A stretch of DNA of 45,502 nt from Terriglobia bacterium (GTDB lineage Bacteria > Acidobacteriota > Terriglobia > UBA7540): contig JASHQD010000189.1 in assembly GCA_030037755.1 (NCBI GenBank), forward strand, positions 1 to 45,502. Reading direction: 5' to 3'. Positions 30,602 to 37,431 of this stretch are shown here, in pieces (position 1 is the stretch's first letter; the number at the start of each line of letters is the position of its first letter). The position numbers and the translations under genes are program-made. The notes beneath the pieces are model-generated. The model ran no database searches, had not been told where the DNA came from, and was given only the letters and a program-made list of their open reading frames with translations.

Positions 30602-31624
30602 CTATTCGGGAGCGGCCTCGCTCTCCGCAGCGCCGTTGGCGGGCACCGTCTTCAACTTCATCTGCCGGGAGCTTTCGAACTCTTCATAGGCCCGGATGAT
30701 ACGCTGCACCAGGCTGTGCCGCACCACGTCGCGCTCGGTAAAATAGACGAAGCTGATGCCTTCCACGCGCGATACGATCTCCACCGCCTCCGCGAGGCCG
30801 GACCGGCGCCCGTTCGGCAGGTCCACCTGCGTCACGTCGCCGGTGATCACCGCCTTCGAATTGAAGCCCAGACGCGTGAGGAACATCTTCATCTGTTCGC
30901 TGGTGGTGTTCTGCGCCTCATCGAGGATCACGAAGGCGTCATTCAGCGTCCTCCCGCGCATGAAAGCGATGGGCGCGATCTCGATCACGCCCTTTTCGAG
31001 ATGGCGTTCCACGCGGTCGGGATCGAGCACGTCGTAGAGGGCGTCGTAAAGCGGGCGCAGGTACGGGTTGACCTTTTCCTCGAGCGTTCCAGGCAAGAAT
31101 CCTAGCCTCTCGCCGGCCTCGACCGCCGGGCGCGCGAGGATGATCCGGCTGACCTCGCGGCCGAGCAGCGCGTCCACGGCCATGGCGATGGCGAGATACG
31201 TCTTGCCCGTGCCCGAGGGCCCGATCCCGAACACCATGTCGTAGCGCTCGATGGCGTCCACGTAACGCTGCTGGTTCAGGCTCTTCGGACTGATCGATTT
31301 CTTGCCGAGCGCCCGCGGGCGGCCCGCTTCCGCGAGACCCCTCAGCGTGCTCGTGGGATCCTCGGAGAGGATGCGCAGGAACGACTGCACGTCCGAGGCT
31401 TCGAAGCGCGCTCCGCCCTCGACAAGGTCGGTGTAGTCCTGCACCACGCGCTCGGTCCGCTGCACGTTCTCTGCCGGCCCCTCGATCTCCAGCGTGTCGT
31501 CGTCCAGGTGCGCCGATACCTGGAAGTATCGCTCCATCAGCTTGAGGTTCGCGTCCAGGACCCCGATCAGGGCTTCCACGCCCTTGGGAACGGGGACACT
31601 GGCTTTCACTTCGCCAATTTTCAT
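30602..31624 (-). CDS. phoH: PhoH-family ATPase (PhoH/YbeZ)
   Basis: The 340-residue protein has an N-terminal KH-like segment (VSAHLDDDTLEIEG...) and a PhoH ATPase domain: Walker A GPSGTGKT (135-142), Walker B FVILDEAQNTT, and sensor-like VITGDVTQVDLP. LARPAVEAGERLGFLPG is a family signature. In many bacteria it is partner of YbeY and may act as an RNA helicase-like factor in rRNA processing; its stop is 37 bp from the ybeY start. ATG 31624 is the best start; a GGAGGAG tract lies about 14 nt upstream, which is long for an SD. It is the first gene of the operon. Confidence 0.96.
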   Translation of the reverse strand: MKIGEVKASVPVPKGVEALIGVLDANLKLMERYFQVSAHLDDDTLEIEGPAENVQRTERVVQDYTDLVEGGARFEASDVQSFLRILSEDPTSTLRGLAEAGRPRALGKKSISPKSLNQQRYVDAIERYDMVFGIGPSGTGKTYLAIAMAVDALLGREVSRIILARPAVEAGERLGFLPGTLEEKVNPYLRPLYDALYDVLDPDRVERHLEKGVIEIAPIAFMRGRTLNDAFVILDEAQNTTSEQMKMFLTRLGFNSKAVITGDVTQVDLPNGRRSGLAEAVEIVSRVEGISFVYFTERDVVRHSLVQRIIRAYEEFESSRQMKLKTVPANGAAESEAAPE

Positions 31625-31773
31625 AACGCGATTAGACGCTCCTCCGCCTGAGCAGAACGCAGGGCTGCAAGGCCGATATCAGGGATTGCGGGAGCGGGCA
31701 ACGGTTCTGTATCCAATCTATGCTCATCCTAGCCGAGTGCCGGTTCGGCGGTCAACCTCGAGAGGCGACTCCA

Positions 31774-31905
31774 AGGTTCGGAGTTCGGGGTTCGAAGTTC
31801 GGAGTTAGACTCGAAACTCGAAATTCGAAAACTCGAAATTCGCGAAACTCGAAACGCCGAACTCCAAACCTCGAACTGAGAAACTCCGACCTCCGTGCTC
31901 CGAAC
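31774..31905. repeat. Degenerate GTTCGGA / ACTCGAAA micro-repeat tract
   Basis: The left part reads as GTTCGGAGTTCGGGGTTCGA and the right part as repeated ACTCGAAATTCGAAA; each has a period near 8 bp. The two halves are approximately inverse to each other, so a long imperfect hairpin is possible. It lies upstream of phoH. A similar tract is at 39623-39720. Confidence 0.75.
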
Positions 31906-32695
31906 CTTGTACGAAAGTGGCTCTTTTTCGCATCAAAACTGCAAAAACTGCGCCTTTTCGCACTTCGCTGTAGCCCCCGTTTTGATGAATCTAAAGGACA
32001 TTCCAGCTTTGGGTGTAGCCCCCGTTTTTGAGCTAAGTTATTCATTCGACGTCACATTCCAGCTTAGGCCGTGGATGTTTTTTTTCACGCATTTCCCACG
32101 TTTCCGGCCACCCGATCGTCGACTAAATCCAGCATTATCAGTGGAATGAGGGTGAAGCGTATTTTTGTGAATCATTGGCATGATTTGGCCGCTCGCCTTG
32201 TATCTTATTCATTCAACGTTACATTCCGGCTTCGTGAGAGGGTCGTTTTTCGCGCATTTCGGACGCTTTCGGAAGCAAGGGTCTAAGCCTATCGTTTTCA
32301 GTAGAGTAGAGCTAAATCGCATCTTGCGATCGATGGCCTGCCGCAGCGGTTCGCCCTGCCGGTTCATTCCAATGATCCTCGCGTGCGCCTGGGGATTACT
32401 CCGCGGCCGTATCTGGCCGATGCCGACAAAATCGTCGGCACCGAAAAGCCGACACAATAATTGTGGTCCCGAAATTTGGGACGGTGGGTGAAAGTGAGAA
32501 AAGTGAGAAACTTTATTTGGGCCGTGTCTTCAATAACTTGAAGGAAAAAGTGTAAAAAATACCCGGCAGAGGATGACGGAGTCGACAGTTTACAGTCCAC
32601 AGCTTACAGTCCCAGATGCTCTTATGGGCGGTACGATATACTTCTTCAGTCGACAGTCAAGAGTGCCGGCGCTGAACGGATCTGGCGTGTTCGGA
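31906..32695. other. Gene-poor stretch with degenerate direct repeats
   Basis: No frame here resembles a family or has a good SD. TGTAGCCCCCGTTTT occurs at 31969-31983 and 32014-32028. A 29-bp segment at 32038-32066 recurs imperfectly at 32204-32232, each followed by T-rich then CGCATTTC-type sequence. GCCGAC at 32422-32427, GTCGGC at 32434-32439 and GCCGAC at 32448-32453 can form two mutually exclusive hairpins. GTCCC and GGGAC near 32465-32482 form another. The AT content is above the neighbours. Possibly decayed DNA or an undescribed RNA; nothing decisive. Confidence 0.4.
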
Positions 32696-33553
32696 ATGAA
32701 GACCGAAAGCGAACAAAGTCGTCGCCCTGTAGAATCTGGCTTTCAGCCCGCCGCCCGCGCGGTCCGCGTCTTCGTGCAGTTCATGCGGGTGGGCTTCGTG
32801 AATACGCTCGCCTACCGCTTACGCTACTACACGGGCATCGTCACCTACTTTATTTACGTCGCCGTCTACTATTTCATCTGGAAGGCGATTTTTGCCCACG
32901 GCGAGAAGATCGAAGGCTTCGATTTCAGCCAGATCCTGACCTATATCGCCGTCGGCTGGATCATCCGCTCGTTCTACTTCAACAACATCGATCAGGACAT
33001 GGCGCAGCAGGTCCTCGAGGGCAAGCTGGCCATGGACTTGATCAAGCCAGTGAACGTCCAGTCCATGTACGTGGCGCAGGCGTTCGGCGAGGCGGTCTTC
33101 CGCCTGGCCCTGCTGACCGCGCCCACGGCGCTGGTTCTGCTGCTGGTTTATCCGCTGCGTTGGCCGGCCGGTTGGACGTCGTTCGTGGCGTTTTTCTGGA
33201 GCGTAGTGCTGAGCTTCTTCATCGTGGCGGGGATCAACTTCGCCGTGGGCACGCTGGCCATCCGGCTGCAGTCGATCCTCGGTCTGCTACGCGCAAAATA
33301 CTTTCTGCTCGAATTATTTTCCGGGCTGCTGCTGCCCATCTCGTTCTTCCCGCATGCCGCGCAGCAGGTGCTGGCCGTGCTGCCGTTCCAATACATCAGC
33401 TACGTTCCCGTGCTGCTTTACCTCGGCAAGCTGCGGGGCCTGGCGATGCTGCGCGCTCTGGGCGTCCAGTTGTTCTGGGTCGTGGCCCTCATGGCATTCG
33501 GACACGCGATGTGGCGATGGTCGACGCGTAAGATCACGATCCAGGGCGGCTGA
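32696..33553 (+). CDS. ABC-2 type transporter permease (first of pair)
   Basis: The 285-residue protein has six predicted membrane helices after a short N-terminal region, with the family-like start FVQFMRVGFVNTLAYRLRYYTGIVTYF and DMAQQVLEGKLAMDLIKPVN in the first cytoplasmic loop. It looks like the COG4587-type permease usually paired with a COG3694-type permease and an ATPase. ATG 32696 (MKTESEQSRR) is used because upstream in-frame residues look like spacer DNA; an internal ATG just before RVGFVNT is also possible. The second permease starts 180 bp downstream. No ABC ATPase is nearby. The substrate is unknown. Confidence 0.85.
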   Translation: MKTESEQSRRPVESGFQPAARAVRVFVQFMRVGFVNTLAYRLRYYTGIVTYFIYVAVYYFIWKAIFAHGEKIEGFDFSQILTYIAVGWIIRSFYFNNIDQDMAQQVLEGKLAMDLIKPVNVQSMYVAQAFGEAVFRLALLTAPTALVLLLVYPLRWPAGWTSFVAFFWSVVLSFFIVAGINFAVGTLAIRLQSILGLLRAKYFLLELFSGLLLPISFFPHAAQQVLAVLPFQYISYVPVLLYLGKLRGLAMLRALGVQLFWVVALMAFGHAMWRWSTRKITIQGG

Positions 33554-33733
33554 CGGCCGGCGGCAGGTGGTAGCCGGTTGACGGCCGGCAGGAGGCAGCG
33601 GCCAGGAGGCGGTGGACGGCACCCAGTAGGCGGTCAAGCTCCAAATCTAAGAAGAAACTTGTTAACCAAATAATTGCAGTGACAACCAATAACCAACAAC
33701 CGGCAACCAGCAACCGTTAACCGACGACCGACA
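33554..33733. repeat. Low-complexity gap: GGCGGCAGG-rich, then AACCAGCAACC-rich
   Basis: The 180-bp gap between the two permease genes holds a G-rich tract (about 33554-33630, CCGGCAGGAGGCAGCGG-like) and then an A/C-rich tract (33661-33733) with repeated AACCAACAACCGGCAACCAG-like units of 6-8 bp. No SD precedes the second permease ATG. Confidence 0.55.
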
Positions 33734-34525
33734 ATGAAACGCCACCTTCGCCTTTTCGGCCTCTATTTCGCGCAATACTTCAAAGTGCGCCTGGCGTACA
33801 AGGCAGATTTCTTCATCGCTTTTTTTTCTTCCATGGCAGCTACGGTGATCGGATTCGGCTTCGTCTTCGTTCTCTTCACCAAGATTCCCCGCCTGCAAGG
33901 ATGGTCGTTCGACGAGATCCTCTTCCTCTATGCCTTTTCCCTGCTGCCCCTCGGCTTCTTCAACGTCATAAGTTGGAACCTCTACGAGTTCGGCGACATT
34001 TACATCATCCAAGGCCGTTTCGACCGGATTCTGCTGCGGCCCATCAACACGCTTTTTCAGGTCCTGTTTGAGAAATTCCGCATCGAGTCGTTGCAGGAAG
34101 TAGTGACCGGGTTTGCCGTGCTCACCATTGCCGCGCGCCGGGTGGGCGGCCACTGGACGCCGTCCGACTACGCATGGCTACCCGTTGTGGTTCTGTGCGG
34201 ATCGGTGATCTATCTCTCCGTCTTTTTGATCCTGACGGCGGTGTCCTTCTGGTTCGAAGACCGGGTAGGCATCGTGCCTCCCGTATTCAATATGTTGACC
34301 TTTGGACGGTATCCGCTGACGATTTATAATGTCTTCATCCAGTTCATGCTCAGTTGGATCATTCCTTTCGGCTTCGCCTCGTTTTACCCCACTACTCATT
34401 TTCTGCATCGCTTTCAATTCAACACTTACTTTCATCTGGTGCCGCTGGTAGCCACCGGCTTTTTTGCATTAGCTTGCATCATTTGGGACCGCGGGGTTCT
34501 TAACTACAGCAGTACGGGTTCGTAA
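33734..34525 (+). CDS. ABC-2 type transporter permease (second of pair)
   Basis: The 263-residue protein has about six membrane helices. The start MKRHLRLFGLYFAQYFKVRLAYKADFF and the loop IYIIQGRFDRILLRPINTLFQVL are typical of the COG3694-type permease. It should form a heterodimer with the preceding permease. A cytoplasmic ATPase is needed, but none lies in the flanking 5 kb on either side. The gene is followed by a 97-bp gap before the small AT-hook gene. Substrate is unknown; related systems export small hydrophobic compounds. Confidence 0.88.
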   Translation: MKRHLRLFGLYFAQYFKVRLAYKADFFIAFFSSMAATVIGFGFVFVLFTKIPRLQGWSFDEILFLYAFSLLPLGFFNVISWNLYEFGDIYIIQGRFDRILLRPINTLFQVLFEKFRIESLQEVVTGFAVLTIAARRVGGHWTPSDYAWLPVVVLCGSVIYLSVFLILTAVSFWFEDRVGIVPPVFNMLTFGRYPLTIYNVFIQFMLSWIIPFGFASFYPTTHFLHRFQFNTYFHLVPLVATGFFALACIIWDRGVLNYSSTGS

Positions 34526-34622
34526 ATTGTTTTTCAGAATAAGGTTGAACATCAGAGAGCAAACAGATAGGCTGGCCTAGGGCACAACTCGCTCCACTAA
34601 CTCACCGAGAGGAGACTTACCC

Positions 34623-34847
34623 TTGGCACTGGAAAGCATCGTCAGTCAGTTGAAAGAAGAAAGAGACAGGCTCGATCGGGCAATCGAAGCGTTGGAAGGA
34701 AGCGCCCGGAGGCGGGGGCGGCCTCCGGGGTCGACCAACGCGGGTGGCGGCGCACGCAAGCGCACCATGAGCCCTGCAGCCAGGAGGAAGATTTCGGAAA
34801 TGATGAAGAAACGATGGGCGGAGCGAAAGAAGGCGGCGAAGGGCTGA
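34623..34847 (+). CDS. Small AT-hook, basic coiled-coil protein
   Basis: The 74-residue protein starts at a TTG with a good SD (GAGAGGAG at 34607-34614, 8-nt spacing). Residues 1-27 form an amphipathic coil (ESIVSQLKEERDRLDRAIEALEG). Residues 29-37 are an AT-hook (RRRGRPPGS with the GRP core). The C-terminal part (MSPAARRKISEMMKKRWAERKKAAKG) is very basic. The layout suggests a small nucleoid-associated or DNA-binding protein that dimerises. I recognise similar small proteins in Acidobacteria, but no function is known. It stands alone downstream of the permease pair. Confidence 0.72.
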   Translation: MALESIVSQLKEERDRLDRAIEALEGSARRRGRPPGSTNAGGGARKRTMSPAARRKISEMMKKRWAERKKAAKG

Positions 34848-34978
34848 TCTTTCTACGCTCCTTTGTGGTCTTGTTAGTTCTGGATCCAGACTCGTTGCCG
34901 GCGGGCGCCATTCCGGCATCCTTCGATTGCCGGATACAGTTGGGGGTAGATGGCGATTCGGGGTTTCTTGGGATGGCG

Positions 34979-35143
34979 CTAGCGGGCAAGCAAAGCACCG
35001 CACAGCAGCGGCACAACAATAGCGGCGAACAGGATGAACTCGATTCCCACGACCTGATACCATGCCAGCGACCCGTCCTCGGGCCTTAGCCTCGGGGGCA
35101 TCAACTCCCCTGCCGTGAGGTTGCTCTCGACGTTGTAGCTCAT
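34979..35143 (-). CDS. Possible small single-pass membrane protein
   Basis: A 54-residue frame starts at ATG 35143 (MSYNVESNLTAGELMPPRLR) and ends in one hydrophobic helix (VVGIEFILFAAIVVPLLCGALLA). An AGGG lies 9 nt upstream (minus-strand TAGGGACTAGC then ATG). It has no recognised family. The helix is convincing in composition, but the frame is short and no neighbour supports it. Confidence 0.4.
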   Translation of the reverse strand: MSYNVESNLTAGELMPPRLRPEDGSLAWYQVVGIEFILFAAIVVPLLCGALLAR

Positions 35144-35506
35144 GCTAGTCCCTACCTTGCGCTTCCCATAGTCTTCCCATCGCCTGAAACCTAGCACGTT
35201 AAGTGCCAAATGCGGCGGTGCCGCTCTTATCACTTGGTAACTGACCTTGATGGCCAAAAGTGCCCGTAAAGACGGGGTGCCAACGCGCCGGACTGTCGGG
35301 GACCGAGCCGGTAAACCGATCCAAGTTTCCTACAGCGCAATGCTTGGAAAGAGAAAATTTTGCACGTGACACGTTAGAACGTACACCTGGACGGGATTCG
35401 GCGGCGGCGCCGAAAAGGGTCTGGAGCGAGCGCGACTCACGCAAAATGCCTGAATCAGCAGGAAATTCCAATGCTGGGATTCTGAATCTGGTAGACGGGG
35501 AGGAAA
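35144..35506. other. Gap upstream of tRNA-Ala, nothing recognised
   Basis: In 363 bp I find no gene with a family match. Frames that read through the tRNA (such as one ending AKGFEPSTSALRTPRSPN) are a well-known tRNA artefact. No integrase remnant or att-like direct repeat of the tRNA 3' end was seen. Confidence 0.4.
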
Positions 35507-35582
35507 TGGTGGACGCGAAGGGATTCGAACCCTCGACCTCAGCGTTGCGAACGCCGCGCTCTCCCAACTGAGCTACGCGCCC
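35507..35582 (-). tRNA. tRNA-Ala (anticodon CGC)
   Basis: The 76-nt minus-strand gene folds fully: acceptor GGGCGCG with CGCGTCC including a G3:U70 pair, the hallmark of alanine tRNAs; D arm GCTC/GAGC with GTTGGG loop; anticodon arm CGGCG/CGCTG around TTCGCAA, giving anticodon CGC (codon GCG); T arm GAGGG/CCCTT with TTCGAAT; discriminator A and an encoded CCA. Confidence 0.96.
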
Positions 35583-35652
35583 CCGTACTTACTTGTGCAA
35601 TGCAGCCATCGGGGCCGCCACTCGGGCTAGTATACCACGCAGCGGTGCCGCA

Positions 35653-35831
35653 CTGTAGCGGCGGTGTCCCCACCGCCGCGTCCAGACCATCGCTCACTGC
35701 GGCGGTGTCCCCACCCCCGCGTCCAGACCATCGCTCACTGCGGCGGTGTCCCTACCGCCGCGTCCAGACCATTCGCTCACTGCGGCGGTGAGGACACCGC
35801 CGCTACAGCGCGCGAACCGCCGCTACAGCGC
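35653..35831. repeat. REPIN-like palindromic repeat cluster, site D
   Basis: A forward core (35653-35678) is followed by units of period 41 bp (CGTCCAGACC at 35679, 35720 and 35761) and a closing reverse core (35783-35808), plus a partial CCGCCGCTACAG copy near 35818-35828. Some units are mutated (CACCCCCGC instead of CACCGCCGC), so this cluster is decaying. It sits between tRNA-Ala and the stop codon of the minus-strand propeller gene. Confidence 0.9.
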
Positions 35832-35847
35832 GCGTGAGCGACAGCCA

Positions 35848-36903
35848 TTATTGCCCAAATACCAGCAGCGCGAACGAGCCCGGAACGATCGGCGGACGGC
35901 GGCGCTCGCCAGGCTTCACGTCGGTAGGCATCGGGCCGAATTCCGCGGTTACGGTGAAGAGGTTGTGGGTTTTGGGGTCAACTTCCATGGTCCGCGCGCC
36001 GCGTTGTGTATCCACGGTCCCGACCACCGTGTACTTGTCCGGCGAGTCTTCGTGGGCGACGGTGATATGGCCGTCGCCGGTGGAAGCGAAGGCAAGCTGG
36101 GTGCCGGGATCGAAGCGATTGGCGTCCACACCTTCCCCGATCGGCACCGTCGCAACCACCTTGCCGCTGTCCGCGTCCATGACGGCCATCAGCTTGTTAT
36201 GGCAGCCGACGAACAGGCGCCGATGTTCCCGATCGATGGCCATGCCGGAAGGACTCTCGCAAGGCGCCAGCGGCCATCGATTAAGAATCTTGAGGTTTTT
36301 GGAGTCGATCTCGAGAACGATGCTCTTGTCCTCGAGGTTGTTGTAGACGTGGCCTTCGCCGTCAGCCGCGGCGAACTCCGGGTCGCCTCCGAGATCGATA
36401 CTCCCGGCCACGTCTCCGGTCTTGGCATCAATGGCGGTGGCGCTGCTCGAACGGCCGTTGAAGGTGAAGACGCGCTTCGAGCCGGGGTCGTAGATGATGC
36501 CATCCGGGCCCGGCTGGGTCTTAGCCGTGCCAATGGTCTTGAGCGTGTTGAGATCGAAGATTGTGACCTGCGACGCGCCGCCGTCGCTGACGAATGCGCG
36601 GCCGAACTCGGGGGCTACGGCGATACCATGCACGCCCTGGGTATCGGGGATGTCGCCGACCACCTGGTAGGAGTCAGCGTCTACGACCATCACGTGTGTT
36701 GAGTGCGAGATGAAAAGGTGGCGCCCGTCAGGATCAATCCCGAGGTAGTCCCAGAAACCGTCGCCGCCGAGTGTGACCTTCTTGATCAGGTGATAGTCGC
36801 CTGACTGCGCCGCAAAGGCGTGGCGGGCGCGCGAAACTGCCAACAGGGCAAACACGCCCGAGATGAGAAGCAGGAAAAACGCTGGAATCCTTCTCGTTTT
36901 CAC
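35848..36903 (-). CDS. Secreted YVTN-type beta-propeller protein
   Basis: The 351-residue protein begins at a GTG with SD AGGAGGAA directly upstream, then a signal peptide (KTRRIPAFFLLLISGVFALLA). The mature part has YncE/YVTN-like repeats of about 40-45 residues: DPDGRHLFISHSTHVMVVDADS, APEFGRAFVSDGGASQVTIFDL, YDPGSKRVFTFNG, DREHRRLFVGCHNKLMAVMDAD, DPKTHNLFTVTAEFGP. Such repeats form a propeller, probably seven-bladed, in the periplasm or at the surface. The ligand is unknown. No enzyme motif was seen. Its 3' end abuts repeat cluster D. Confidence 0.88.
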   Translation of the reverse strand: MKTRRIPAFFLLLISGVFALLAVSRARHAFAAQSGDYHLIKKVTLGGDGFWDYLGIDPDGRHLFISHSTHVMVVDADSYQVVGDIPDTQGVHGIAVAPEFGRAFVSDGGASQVTIFDLNTLKTIGTAKTQPGPDGIIYDPGSKRVFTFNGRSSSATAIDAKTGDVAGSIDLGGDPEFAAADGEGHVYNNLEDKSIVLEIDSKNLKILNRWPLAPCESPSGMAIDREHRRLFVGCHNKLMAVMDADSGKVVATVPIGEGVDANRFDPGTQLAFASTGDGHITVAHEDSPDKYTVVGTVDTQRGARTMEVDPKTHNLFTVTAEFGPMPTDVKPGERRRPPIVPGSFALLVFGQ

Positions 36904-37385
36904 GATTCCTCCTGAAGTTCAGAGCGTGCCTTGTGATTTGGCGCGAGCAAGTTTCAGACGAGCGCGCCGCCGGATTCCGTAGACGTGCCTTTGGACTCGA
37001 TGGTCACGCGCAGGAGCGCGCGGAATCCGGTCCAGCGCTGATTTTGTCGCAGCAACGCAGCGAAGGCAAATTAATTTCTCGTAATCTTGAGTTCAGAGCG
37101 CGGCCGCGTGCCGCAACCGGCCGGGCAGTTCTCCGTGATCTCGACGCCGACAATGCCTCGAAAACAGGGTTCACAGAGCCTCTCTGGCCTCTGTGTCACG
37201 AACACCCACTTTCGTCCCCTGCCGCGAAGATTTGGGGGCTCGCCACTAGCCACTCGCCTCTCGCCACTGGCCACTTGGCGAATTGGGTTGCGGCAAGCCG
37301 CGCTGGGTTGAGGCTTTGGAGGCCGACGACACGGAGAGCCTGGAGTTCAGGAGCGGGGCACAGGACGAAAATCGTCGCGAGCCGC
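36904..37385. other. Intergenic region upstream of recG
   Basis: No gene is supported. CCGGATTCCG at 36970-36979 and CGGAATCCGG at 37021-37030 are perfect inverted 10-bp arms. A short repetitive tract (CTCGCCACTAGCCACTCGCC-like, about 37238-37280) resembles the micro-repeats seen in other gaps. The region probably holds the divergent promoter of the propeller gene. Confidence 0.45.
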
Positions 37386-37413
37386 GTGACGGCCGCGGCG
37401 CTGCGGCTATAAT
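37386..37413 (+). promoter_or_regulatory. Candidate promoter of recG
   Basis: GTGACG at 37386-37391 (four of six matches to TTGACA) and a perfect TATAAT at 37408-37413 are separated by 16 bp. The start of transcription would fall near 37420, giving a leader of about 12 nt before the ATG at 37432. No strong SD is present. Confidence 0.5.
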
Positions 37414-37431
37414 CGATCATCGGGAAATGAA

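Noticed and set aside
32209-32457. 82-codon minus-strand frame in the gene-poor stretch
   Set aside because: No SD or family resemblance, and it overlaps degenerate repeats.
35199-35567. Minus-strand frame containing ERGVRNAEVEGSNPFAST
   Set aside because: It reads the tRNA-Ala sense strand and has no other support.
35260-35571. Open frame ending AKGFEPSTSALRTPRSPN on the plus strand
   Set aside because: It reads through the antisense of tRNA-Ala; this peptide ending is a familiar tRNA artefact.
35507-35831. Integration site at tRNA-Ala
   Set aside because: No integrase and no direct repeat of the tRNA 3' end were found; the neighbouring repeats belong to the REPIN-like family.
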